Shown here piece by piece: positions 1 through 5,445 of a stretch of 5,445 nucleotides of DNA. The translations under genes were made by a program, and so were the position numbers. The notes below the pieces were generated by a model. It did no database searches. It had not been told where the DNA came from and was given only the letters and a program-made list of their open reading frames with translations. The stretch is from assembly GCA_021779635.1 (NCBI GenBank), contig JAJYAH010000534.1, positions 1-5,445 of the forward strand, in the 5' to 3' direction. Source of the DNA: Pseudomonadota bacterium. Its GTDB lineage: Bacteria; Pseudomonadota; Alphaproteobacteria; Rhizobiales; Xanthobacteraceae. Each line of letters begins with the position of its first letter. Within the stretch, counting starts at the first letter, position 1.

Positions 1-1380
1 CGCCGCATCGATCTGGGTCCGCGCCTGCGCCGCGATCAGTTTCGGATCGGGTGGTGGCGCCGGCGGCGCCGGCGGTGGGTTCAAAAGCTGCCCGGTCTGC
101 GGGTTGATTGCAGAGGGATCATTGAAGAACTGATTGGGGTTCTTGTGCCCCATGATCCGCGTCAGTTCGGAAGCCGTGTTGTAGAGCTGGACGTCGCCGA
201 CCAGGTTGACCTTGCCGGCAGAGAGCAGCTCCTTCTGCACGTTGCCGATCGCCATGGTCTGCGCGAACTGTTGCGCCTTGCCGCCGGTGCCAAGCCCGAC
301 ATTGATGGTCATGTCGTCGCGCGTCCTCCAGCTGCGCGGATCGACATTGACCCAGGCGTTACGGAGGCGAACGGTCTGGATCTGCTGGCCGTGCTTGCGG
401 ATGGTGCCGTGCAGCAGCGCAAAGATATCGCGCACGCCTTCCGCCATGATCCGCGCGATCAGCTTGATGCGCATTTGCGAAGCGGAGAACACCTGCGCCA
501 CCGCGGTGGCCGACTGGTTCTGCAGCGCATTGGCGTCGAGCCCCTGCGTCTGTTTGGCAAGTCCCGTGCGCGTCTCGAGCTCGGCGTCGAGATACTGCAG
601 CATCGGATAGATCGAGGTGGTGATGTCGGGCACCACCTGCCAGTTCAGCCCGCCCGGCGTCTTGGTGCGTACCACCCCGCCAGGCCGCGACACGAGCAAA
701 TCATCGAGCGTGTTCGGCCCGGCATTGCTCTCGGACACCTCAACGCGCGGATTGTTGTGGAGATAGAGATTGTCGAGCGCGCCGCGCTTGAGCGCGGTCT
801 TTTCCCGCTGCAAGGGCATCACGAGGTCGGCGATCGATCGACCGAAGAAGCGATGCGTCACCGGCACCGGCGTCGTCGCCGCAAACGGAATCACGTCGAA
901 CGGCGCGATGCATTCCGCCCCGTTCCGGCGCAGGATCTCGCCTTCCTCGCCGCCGGTGATGACCTGATAGAGGCTGGCGCGGCCGTCGCCTTCGTAGTCG
1001 ATCCGAACGTAGTGCTCGGTGACGCGCACCAGCCGCGCCGCCTTGTTGACGTCGCCGCCGCCGGTGCCGAAGTGCTCCTCCACGGTGTCGCGGGCCAGCG
1101 TCTCGATGCCGGACGTGCCGGTGTAATCGCCGAGCGCGCGGATCTGCTCGGCGTCAAAGCCTTCGGCGATGAGCTGGCTTTCCGTCTTGGTGACGACCTC
1201 GTGGAAGCAATAGTTACAGTCGCGGATCGAGCGCGCGCCGCGCTCGATGCCGAACTCTTCCGGCGGCACGCCGAGTACGCGCGCCTGTGCGAGCTTGCGC
1301 GTGGTGACGATGGTGACGTCATGCGTGACCGCGGGCGCAGGCGGCGACAGCGCCAGTGGCGCAGACAAGGGTGTAGCCAT
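1..1380 (-). CDS. P22-like phage portal protein, C-terminal part (partial at left edge; separated from its N-terminal part)
   Basis: Portal proteins form the dodecameric ring at one capsid vertex through which DNA is packaged and the tail attaches. Read from the ATG at 1380, the frame is open for 460 codons to the window edge. Portal-like blocks include VPPEEFGIERGARSIRD (residues 38-54), the FFGRSIADLVMPLQREKTAL block (178-197) followed by a LDNLYLHNNPRV stretch (202-213), and GLAKQTQGLDANALQNQSAT (273-292). A Pro-rich stretch (435-444) precedes the edge. There is no portal N-terminus here; that part is at 2916-3491 on the same strand. GGAGG lies 16 nt before the ATG, which is too far for a good ribosome site, and a three-codon ATG-AGC-TGA sits between them, so translation from 1380 is uncertain. 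The same frame stays open upstream to about 1800, but only as a shadow of the next gene. Family identity is firm; whether a stable protein is made is not. Confidence 0.85.
   Translation of the reverse strand, partial: MATPLSAPLALSPPAPAVTHDVTIVTTRKLAQARVLGVPPEEFGIERGARSIRDCNYCFHEVVTKTESQLIAEGFDAEQIRALGDYTGTSGIETLARDTVEEHFGTGGGDVNKAARLVRVTEHYVRIDYEGDGRASLYQVITGGEEGEILRRNGAECIAPFDVIPFAATTPVPVTHRFFGRSIADLVMPLQREKTALKRGALDNLYLHNNPRVEVSESNAGPNTLDDLLVSRPGGVVRTKTPGGLNWQVVPDITTSIYPMLQYLDAELETRTGLAKQTQGLDANALQNQSATAVAQVFSASQMRIKLIARIMAEGVRDIFALLHGTIRKHGQQIQTVRLRNAWVNVDPRSWRTRDDMTINVGLGTGGKAQQFAQTMAIGNVQKELLSAGKVNLVGDVQLYNTASELTRIMGHKNPNQFFNDPSAINPQTGQLLNPPPAPPAPPPDPKLIAAQARTQIDAA
56..73. repeat. 9-bp tandem repeat GGCGCCGGC x2 in the portal gene
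   Basis: Two exact copies of GGCGCCGGC lie in tandem. On the minus strand they encode part of the Pro/Ala run near residues 435-444 of the portal C-terminal part. This is probably a slippage-prone low-complexity coding repeat rather than a functional site. Confidence 0.5.
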
Positions 1381-1513
1381 GATGTTCAGCTCATTGCCTC
1401 CGGACAAAAGGAGAGATCGCGCTCGCGCTTTCCGCGAGACGCCGGGATGGATCGGTGGTGTTGTGGAACGATGCGCGCGGCGCGTCGGGGACACCGCGGG
1501 AGCTGTTCGCCGA
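1381..1513 (-). other. Leader between the 226-residue ORF and the portal C-terminal part
   Basis: This 133-bp stretch has no gene of its own. On the minus strand it holds a short hairpin, CTCGCG-GAAAG-CGCGAG (1422-1438), with no directly following T-run, so it is a poor terminator. GGAGG (1397-1401) is followed by a three-codon open frame, ATG-AGC-TGA (1386-1394), and then the ATG of the portal C-terminal part. The left junction of the inserted block probably lies in or near this stretch. In the frame of the preceding gene, 40 sense codons follow its TAA before the next stop at 1391-1393. Confidence 0.4.
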
Positions 1514-2194
1514 TTATGGATTCGGGTTGTTGCGCAAATAGTCTTGCAGCAGTCCCGGCAGGCCGCCGGGCTGGTCGGTTGGCTGGGCTGGCGGCGCCGC
1601 GTAGAGCGGGCCATTCGGTGCGACGGAAGAAGCCCAGCTTCCGACGCCGTTTCCAAGCGGGCTCGTGGGAGACGATGCAAGGAATTGCACTGGCGGAGCT
1701 CCGTCGCTCGCACCGATCGTACCGACAGCGCTCTGCAAGGATCTTTGCAGCGGTGAAAGTTCGTCGTTCGGACCGCCGGCGGGGCTGATGATGTATTTTT
1801 TCAGAAAATCCAGCGCCTGCTGGAAAGAAAAGGTATTCGTAATCGCCGGCGAGGCGTTGGGTGTGCCGATCCCCGCCTCAACCGAGGTCACCCGCGAATT
1901 CGAGGGATCGTAGCTCTGGTTCGGAGTGGTCCCGTTGAGCGTCACAGAGGGGACGATCGTGGACACATTGCCGCTCACACCGCGGCCAAGGGTATCCTGC
2001 GACGTCATACCGTTTCGCAGGAAGACCGCGTTCAACCCTGCCCCCGGCACGCCGAGGGTACGTGTGAAGGTCAGGTGAGGAGCTGTCGCTGCGCCCGGAT
2101 TCCAATAGTAAGTGCCGCCTACCCGCCCGAAGGGGATCGGAAGAGACAGCGATAGCCCATCGGGCCTGAGACTCCCGTTTTCGTTGACTGACAT
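1514..2194 (-). CDS. Hypothetical Gly/Ser/Asn/Pro-rich protein, 226 aa
   Basis: I do not recognise this protein. It starts MSVNENGSLRPDG at the ATG at 2194; AAGGA lies 12 nt upstream (2207-2211), a rather long spacing. The frame is open further upstream to 2350, but that extension overlaps the divergent gene and reads as Arg/Cys-rich noise, so I reject it. Residues 15-120 are rich in Gly, Thr, Ser, Asn and aromatic residues (a GGTYYWNPGA stretch, then a TSVEAGIGTPNAS stretch), suggesting beta-structure. A short helical stretch, FSFQQALDFLKKYI, follows. The last 70 or so residues are Pro/Ser/Gly-rich and end LLQDYLRNNPNP. No signal peptide, transmembrane helix or catalytic motif is evident. 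Codon use is less GC-biased than in the portal, consistent with a separate origin. The composition resembles exported or effector-type proteins, but that is only an impression. Confidence 0.6.
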   Translation of the reverse strand: MSVNENGSLRPDGLSLSLPIPFGRVGGTYYWNPGAATAPHLTFTRTLGVPGAGLNAVFLRNGMTSQDTLGRGVSGNVSTIVPSVTLNGTTPNQSYDPSNSRVTSVEAGIGTPNASPAITNTFSFQQALDFLKKYIISPAGGPNDELSPLQRSLQSAVGTIGASDGAPPVQFLASSPTSPLGNGVGSWASSVAPNGPLYAAPPAQPTDQPGGLPGLLQDYLRNNPNP

Positions 2195-2348
2195 GACAGT
2201 GAGGATTCCTTCGATATTTGTGCCATGCGAGACTCGATCTTGTGCAACGCGCCACAATCCCTGTGCGGCGATTGCAAGCTTGCGTCGGAAGCAGCGCGTG
2301 ACAATATGAGAGGTACGACAGGATGATCTTTGGATTGGCAGGCCCGGC
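2195..2348. promoter_or_regulatory. Divergent intergenic region between the two inserted genes
   Basis: This 154-bp gap separates the start codons of the 226-residue gene (minus) and the membrane protein gene (plus), so promoters for both should lie here. It is visibly richer in A/T than the flanking portal sequence. It contains a 10-bp perfect palindrome, GCAAGCTTGC (2274-2283), near its middle, which could be an operator or chance. I see no convincing -35/-10 pair on either strand. Confidence 0.3.
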
Positions 2349-2864
2349 ATGAGCTACCTTGCAATCGGTCTCACGACGATCTGGCTAGCCGGGATAGTCG
2401 TCTTCGCCGGGCGTTTTCTCAATTTCACGCGGCTGCTCTACAACAACCTCGATCCCGCCAGGGATTCTTCAAGCACTGGCACATTGCCCGCTGGGGCAAT
2501 TTTCAGTCCGGCTGGCGCGCAATCGATCGATCCGTCGAATCTCACTGAAGCCGGCAGGCAATACCGGAAGCGGGCGATCCGCGATGAACGGCTTGCAATC
2601 ATATGGAGCCTCGGCGGGCTTGCGATACTGGCTGGCCTTTTCGCACCCCCCGAGCACGGGCTCGGGATAGGCATTCTGCTTGCGGCACTCACCGGAGTTT
2701 ATTTCTGGGGACGCCGCATTCGTCTCGGCAGGGCGACCAGAACCGAAGGCGCGTTCGCCGCCTGGCTCGATGCCCTGATATTTCCACCCATTCTCGCCCT
2801 TTATGTCTGGCAAATCGGCCGAAGGCTTCTCACCCGAAACAAGGCTGACCAGTCCTCGAGCTGA
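2349..2864 (+). CDS. Hypothetical multi-pass membrane protein, 171 aa
   Basis: This is probably an inner-membrane protein with about four helices: residues 4-24 (LAIGLTTIWLAGIVVFAG), 82-99, 104-121 and 136-157. A polar segment of about 55 residues (25-80) after the first helix carries a charged stretch, LTEAGRQYRKRAIRDERL, leading into the second. Basic residues after the third helix (GRRIRLGR) and the fourth (GRRLLTR) suggest cytoplasmic ends. The ATG at 2349 is preceded by CAGG at a six-base spacing. Small membrane proteins with a similar arrangement are common as hypothetical genes in Bradyrhizobiaceae, and I cannot assign a function. It diverges from the 226-residue gene and ends about 50 bp before the stop of the portal N-terminal part, convergent with it. 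It could be a partner of the 226-residue protein, a superinfection-exclusion type protein or unrelated cargo. Confidence 0.65.
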   Translation: MSYLAIGLTTIWLAGIVVFAGRFLNFTRLLYNNLDPARDSSSTGTLPAGAIFSPAGAQSIDPSNLTEAGRQYRKRAIRDERLAIIWSLGGLAILAGLFAPPEHGLGIGILLAALTGVYFWGRRIRLGRATRTEGAFAAWLDALIFPPILALYVWQIGRRLLTRNKADQSSS

Positions 2865-2915
2865 AGTCGCCTCTACGCTTCCAATAGATGATGTGGTCGA
2901 TCGTCACGCGGTGCC

Positions 2916-3491
2916 TTAGCTCGTCGCTTGCGTTTGCTCCGCCGCCTCGCCTGGCGCATGCACCGAATGCGCGACGATCTGCATCGCACCTTCGGATTCG
3001 GCGACGGCCTGCGCGATCAGCGCGAACTGATCGTCTGTGAGGTCGTAATAGGTCTCGCGCTCTTCTTCCTCCCGCTCTTCCCACCACACCTTGACGATGC
3101 CCACCTTCGAGAGCAGCGCATCCTTGATGAAGGAATAGAGGATCATGAAGCCGGGATTCTGCTGCATGAAGACATGATTGACGTAGTCGGTCTCCTGCGC
3201 GGCGGCAGCTTCGTCCTCCGGCCCGATCGGCTCGAAGCGCACCACTTCGTCCGATCCGGCAAACACGTCCATCAGATGCGGCATCAGGCCTTCGATGGTG
3301 TCGGCGACATCGGTCGAGACCGCGCGCGATCGCCCTTCCTGCGCCGGCATGTCGCGCTGCATGTGGCCGAGATAGTAATCCATCGCGTCCGCCCGCTCCT
3401 CCGCGAGCTCGGCGGCGGAGAATGCGGCGAGCGCGTCGTTCTTTTCGGCTGACAGCATCGCCTTGAGATCGGCGGTAGACATTTTCGGCAT
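2916..3491 (-). CDS. P22-like phage portal protein, N-terminal part (truncated, 191 aa)
   Basis: This is the amino-terminal part of the portal that continues, after an interruption, at 1-1380. The start is the ATG at 3491 (MPKMSTADLK), with AAGGG (3499-3503) seven bases upstream, a good ribosome site. The open frame reaches 3626, but that stretch crosses a terminator and is not coding. Portal features are EGRSRAVSTDVADTIEGLMP (52-71), VVRFEPIGPEDE (83-94), a YVNHVFMQQNPGFM block (103-116) leading into IKDALLSKVGIVKVWWE (122-138), and an acidic segment EEREEEERETYYDLTDDQF (138-156). Full-length P22-type portals run to about 700 residues; this one stops after a low-complexity Ala/Gln/Thr tail. 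The TAA at 2916 comes at or just after the point where the inserted block begins. Alone it lacks most of the stem, wing and crown regions. Confidence 0.85.
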   Translation of the reverse strand: MPKMSTADLKAMLSAEKNDALAAFSAAELAEERADAMDYYLGHMQRDMPAQEGRSRAVSTDVADTIEGLMPHLMDVFAGSDEVVRFEPIGPEDEAAAAQETDYVNHVFMQQNPGFMILYSFIKDALLSKVGIVKVWWEEREEEERETYYDLTDDQFALIAQAVAESEGAMQIVAHSVHAPGEAAEQTQATS

Positions 3492-3498
3492 GAAGAAA

Positions 3499-3503
3499 CC
3501 CTT
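3499..3503 (-). promoter_or_regulatory. Ribosome binding site deciding the portal start
   Basis: On the minus strand AAGGG is followed by a seven-base spacer and ATG. This fixes the portal start at 3491 rather than at upstream in-frame codons or at the internal ATG at 3482. Confidence 0.6.
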
Positions 3504-3529
3504 GTCGAGATTAAGAGAGTATCGAACGC

Positions 3530-3561
3530 AAAAAGCCCGCGGGCTTTTCAGCGCGCGGGCT
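3530..3561 (-). terminator. Rho-independent terminator upstream of the portal gene
   Basis: Read on the minus strand, AGCCCGCG (3561-3554), a 12-base loop and CGCGGGCT (3541-3534) form an 8-bp GC-rich stem followed by TTTT. An alternative fold is the perfect 18-bp palindrome AAAAGCCCGCGGGCTTTT (3531-3548). It lies about 105 bp after the stop of the small membrane protein gene and 40 bp before the portal start, so it would separate that transcript from the portal transcript. The overlapping folds could also work as an attenuator. Confidence 0.75.
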
Positions 3562-3666
3562 ACGAGACTTCTGGCAAGGCTGGACTTATGGCGGTGATTT
3601 GCCCGACGTGTCAAACGGGACATCAAGAAAGTCGATAATGGGCTTGAACAACCTCAGATTGCTTCA

Positions 3667-3834
3667 CTAAGATAGCAGCTGAGCGATCGCCAGCGCAGCC
3701 AGCAGAGCCAAGCCGCACGTCGCCGAGATAGTGCCAAGCTGGGCGGCGCGTGGGGTTGAAACCATATTGACGACGAACAGGCCCGCGGCGAGACCAGCGA
3801 GACCAGCCGCGGCGAGGAGACGATCGGGGTTCAT
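3667..3834 (-). CDS. Small two-helix membrane protein, 55 aa
   Basis: The protein starts MNPDRLLAAAGLAGLAAG and is almost wholly hydrophobic, with two predicted membrane helices at about residues 5-25 and 32-53 joined by the short loop STPRAAQLG. I chose the ATG at 3834. The frame continues upstream to 3933, but that extension overlaps the divergent hydrolase gene and is Pro/Arg-rich noise. No strong ribosome site is visible; GAG lies eight bases upstream. It is followed by the terminator at 3530-3561. Size and topology would fit a holin-like or pinholin-like phage protein, or a membrane partner for the divergent hydrolase. Neither can be shown from sequence, and charged C-terminal residues typical of many holins are absent. 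Confidence 0.6.
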   Translation of the reverse strand: MNPDRLLAAAGLAGLAAGLFVVNMVSTPRAAQLGTISATCGLALLAALAIAQLLS

Positions 3835-3858
3835 CAGATATTCTCGACTTGGAAACGC

Positions 3859-3867
3859 GGGGGGAAG
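3859..3867 (+). promoter_or_regulatory. Ribosome binding site of the DUF2235 gene
   Basis: The purine-rich GGGGGGAAG lies five bases before the ATG at 3873. It supports that start over the in-frame TTG at 3849, which lies upstream of this site. Confidence 0.5.
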
Positions 3868-3872
3868 CCAAT

Positions 3873-5054
3873 ATGGCGGAACTATCGGCAGCAACGGCGA
3901 AGAAGCGTCTGGCGCTCTATCTCGACGGCACATGGAATCAGGTCAGCGACAACACCAATGTCTGGCGCTTCCGCGCGCTGTTCTCGCCCGCGAGCGCCGA
4001 TGGCTGCGAGCAGCGCGCTTATTACTCGGCCGGGCTCGGCACCAAGTTCGGCGAAAAGATCAGCGGCGGACTGTTCGGAGCCGGTATCGATACGGCGATC
4101 ACCAGCGCCTACGAGTGGCTGATCGACAATTACACCCCTGGTGACGAGATCTTCATCTTTGGCTTCAGTCGCGGCGCCTACACGGCAAGAAGCCTCTCCG
4201 GCTTCATCTTGAAATGTGGACTGCTGCAAAGCGGCGCGCCGCTCGGCGTCAATCAGCTGTTCACACGTTACCGACGTGCCGACCGGAGAACCATCCGTGA
4301 ATTGATCGCAGCGATCAGCGATGAGCAGACCGCCGACTTCAGCTTCGAGGAAAAGTGGATGCTGAAATACGCGCAGCCCGTGCCGATCAGATTTCTCGGC
4401 GTCTTTGATACCGTGGGTGAGCTCGGCGTCCCCTTTCCTTGGTGGCATCGGCTGTTTGGATCGGCCTATCAGTTCCTCAATACCGGGCTGCGTCAGGACA
4501 ACGATTTTGCTTTTCATGCGCTGGCGATCGACGAGCATCGGAAGGCATTCACGCCGACGCTCTGGAGCAACCAGGGCGCAACCGCTGCAAAGCCGCGGCC
4601 GATCGAGCGCACCGAGCAACGATGGTTCATCGGCGCGCACGCCAATGTCGGCGGCGGATATTTCGACGATCCGTTGCCTCAGCTTCCGTTTAGATGGTTG
4701 GCACGCAAGGCCGAGAGCCTCGGGCTCTCGTTCAGCGATGAATTCGCTGTCGATCCCGCCGCCAAGACAGCACCCCCGGCCGATTCCTATACAAGTTTCA
4801 TGTGGGGCCTATACCGGCTCTATACCCTCAACCGCCCCTACTATGGTCCGATCGGCGTTGCCCCAAAAAGCGAGGGCGATGGCGTCGTCAACATCAACGA
4901 AACCATCGACGCGTCGGTGTTCGAGCGCTGGCGCAACGATGCCAGCTACCGGCCGCCGGGCGTGCAAGACTGGGGGAAAGCGAAGTCAATCGATCCCGGC
5001 TCGATCAAAACGACTGTACGCGCCGATGATCCGACCGTGGCGGTGGTAGAGTAG
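3873..5054 (+). CDS. DUF2235 / Tle1-like alpha/beta-hydrolase (putative phospholipase), 393 aa
   Basis: This is a complete member of the DUF2235 family, which includes the Tle1 type VI secretion phospholipase effectors. From the ATG at 3873 the conserved blocks appear in order: ALYLDGTWN (14-22) near the N-terminus; the nucleophile elbow GFSRGAYTAR (97-106) with Ser99 in G-x-S-x-G; FLGVFDTVGELG (174-185) with the likely catalytic Asp179; HALAIDEHRKAFTPTLW (215-231); and GAHANVGGGY (254-263) with the likely catalytic His256. All three presumed catalytic residues are therefore present. No signal peptide or membrane helix is seen. The C-terminal 90 residues are variable, and no fused PAAR, VgrG or toxin-delivery domain is present, nor the larger C-terminal membrane-binding module of some Tle1 effectors. 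It faces away from the 55-residue membrane gene and stands alone in its orientation within the phage region, typical of cargo. The substrate is unknown; lipid ester hydrolysis is inferred from the family. Confidence 0.9.
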   Translation: MAELSAATAKKRLALYLDGTWNQVSDNTNVWRFRALFSPASADGCEQRAYYSAGLGTKFGEKISGGLFGAGIDTAITSAYEWLIDNYTPGDEIFIFGFSRGAYTARSLSGFILKCGLLQSGAPLGVNQLFTRYRRADRRTIRELIAAISDEQTADFSFEEKWMLKYAQPVPIRFLGVFDTVGELGVPFPWWHRLFGSAYQFLNTGLRQDNDFAFHALAIDEHRKAFTPTLWSNQGATAAKPRPIERTEQRWFIGAHANVGGGYFDDPLPQLPFRWLARKAESLGLSFSDEFAVDPAAKTAPPADSYTSFMWGLYRLYTLNRPYYGPIGVAPKSEGDGVVNINETIDASVFERWRNDASYRPPGVQDWGKAKSIDPGSIKTTVRADDPTVAVVE

Positions 5055-5445
5055 ACCGAAACGCCGGCTCATCCTTCAACCATCGACAGATCGCATCCAG
5101 TGCGACGCGCCCGATAGCAGGTAGAATTCGGGAAATCGGTCTGGAACGTAATCATCAGTTCGAGCTTGTTTGGTTCAAGGGGCGGTGGCTTCGGATGCGG
5201 ACCGTCACGCGGCCCGATTTAGTCGGTGCTTGAACTGCGTATAGCTATCCTTCTGGCGAGGGCCTTGTCTTGTCGATTTTTGTCCATCCCGCCTCGCTGC
5301 AAAGTTTTTCATAGCCGACAAACGCTCGCGGATTTCCTCCAGATTGAGCGCGCCGATCGTTCAGGAACCCGTCCAAAGCGGTGCGCGTCCAGCGAATGCT
5401 GTGCCCCCAATGGCTCCGAAAAAATCGCCGGGTACTCGCCGTTGC
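5055..5445. other. Unassigned 390 bp, possibly decayed coding sequence on the minus strand
   Basis: I find no convincing intact gene here. On the minus strand three short open stretches follow one another in different frames. One runs 5445 to 5245: 66 codons open at the edge, containing RFFRSHWGHSIRW and GFLNDRRAQSGG and ending RPSPEG. One runs 5360 to 5205: 51 codons containing LNLEEIRERLSAM. One runs 5218 to 5069: 49 codons containing PHPKPPPLEP and ending in CDLSMVEG. Each has a protein-like residue mix but none has a good start. This could be the 3' end of a gene beginning beyond the window, or a frameshifted remnant. No tRNA, terminator or clear repeat was seen. The plus strand is closed by stops in all frames. 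Confidence 0.35.

Larger units (their letters stand above)
1381..2915. mobile_element. Inserted block interrupting the portal gene (ends not exactly defined)
   Basis: The two portal parts lie on the same strand and in the right order, separated by 1535 bp that encode nothing portal-like. The block carries a minus-strand 226-residue ORF and a divergent plus-strand membrane protein gene. I see no transposase, integrase, reverse transcriptase or homing endonuclease. An 8-bp perfect inverted repeat, TTCAGCTC (1385-1392) / GAGCTGAA (2858-2865), lies near the ends, and ATGATGT occurs directly repeated at 1379-1385 and 2888-2894. Both are short enough to be chance. The spacing keeps the two portal parts in the same relative frame, which has a one-in-three chance of arising by accident. 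That this is an insertion is inferred; recombinational gain of a cargo cassette fits as well as transposition. Confidence 0.6.

Noticed and set aside
891..1322. Minus-strand 143-codon frame
   Set aside because: It overlaps the portal frame in another register, and its product is a Ser/Arg/Ala-rich low-complexity string.
145..1788. Long plus-strand open frame of 547 codons
   Set aside because: It lies antisense to the portal C-terminal part and runs on into the next gene. The product is Arg/Asp/His-rich without any family motif. It is the usual mirror frame of a GC-rich gene.
1381..2915. Intein or self-splicing intron interrupting the portal
   Set aside because: There are in-frame stops and separate start codons, one gene lies on the opposite strand, and no intein splice motifs, endonuclease, reverse transcriptase or recognisable intron end structures are present.
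2830..3087. Minus-strand 85-codon frame ending past the portal N-terminal stop, with a protein-like tail (ELRHRVTIDHIIYWKRRG)
   Set aside because: Most of it is out-of-frame portal sequence, and the tail is only about 30 residues. I considered it as a frameshifted continuation of the portal, but it does not match the conserved block that begins the C-terminal part.
2928..3452. Plus-strand 174-codon frame
   Set aside because: It is antisense to the portal N-terminal part, which has clear family motifs and a good ribosome site.
3562..3666. Possible tRNA or small RNA between the terminator and the 55-aa gene
   Set aside because: No cloverleaf, T-loop consensus or CCA end was found. The plus-strand frame with a CPTC motif (starting at 3588) is only 16 codons long.
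3882..4640. Minus-strand 252-codon frame
   Set aside because: It is antisense to the DUF2235 gene, whose catalytic motifs are unmistakable.
1..5445. CRISPR array, attachment site or insertion-sequence transposase
   Set aside because: No spaced direct repeats, no tRNA-derived repeat and no transposase or integrase motif were found on either strand.

Overview
The window is high-GC DNA in which most genes have GC-rich third codon positions. It looks like a prophage or prophage-remnant segment in an alphaproteobacterium, most likely a Bradyrhizobium/Rhodopseudomonas-type Rhizobiales genome. This placement rests on composition and on the recognisable P22-type portal protein, and it is an inference.

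The central observation is a split phage portal gene on the minus strand. Its N-terminal part (191 residues) lies at 2916-3491. The rest (460 residues, running off the left edge) lies at 1-1380. Together they give more than 650 residues in the right domain order, as expected for a P22-like portal. The two parts are separated by about 1.5 kb (1381-2915) holding two genes unrelated to portals. One is a minus-strand 226-residue Gly/Ser/Pro/Asn-rich protein that I do not recognise. The other is a divergent plus-strand 171-residue membrane protein with about four membrane segments. I see no transposase, integrase, intein or intron-encoded protein in the inserted block. The break falls in a low-complexity linker of the portal, and the downstream part has its own ATG, but without a well-spaced ribosome binding site.

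Upstream of the portal (to the right in the window) are a minus-strand rho-independent terminator at 3530-3561 and a 55-residue two-helix membrane protein (3667-3834, minus). Diverging from the latter, 38 bp away, is a complete DUF2235 / Tle1-like alpha/beta-hydrolase (3873-5054, plus) with Ser, Asp and His motifs intact. The last 390 bp (5055-5445) has no convincing intact gene. It shows short open minus-strand stretches in changing frames that could be a decayed gene or the tail of a gene starting beyond the window.

The simplest reading is a phage structural gene order that has taken up two accessory cargo blocks. One, inside the portal gene, probably disables it or splits it into two polypeptides. 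The other, upstream, carries a lipase-type enzyme and a small membrane protein. The second portal part is coding-like to the window edge, so the disruption may be recent or the split product may still be used.
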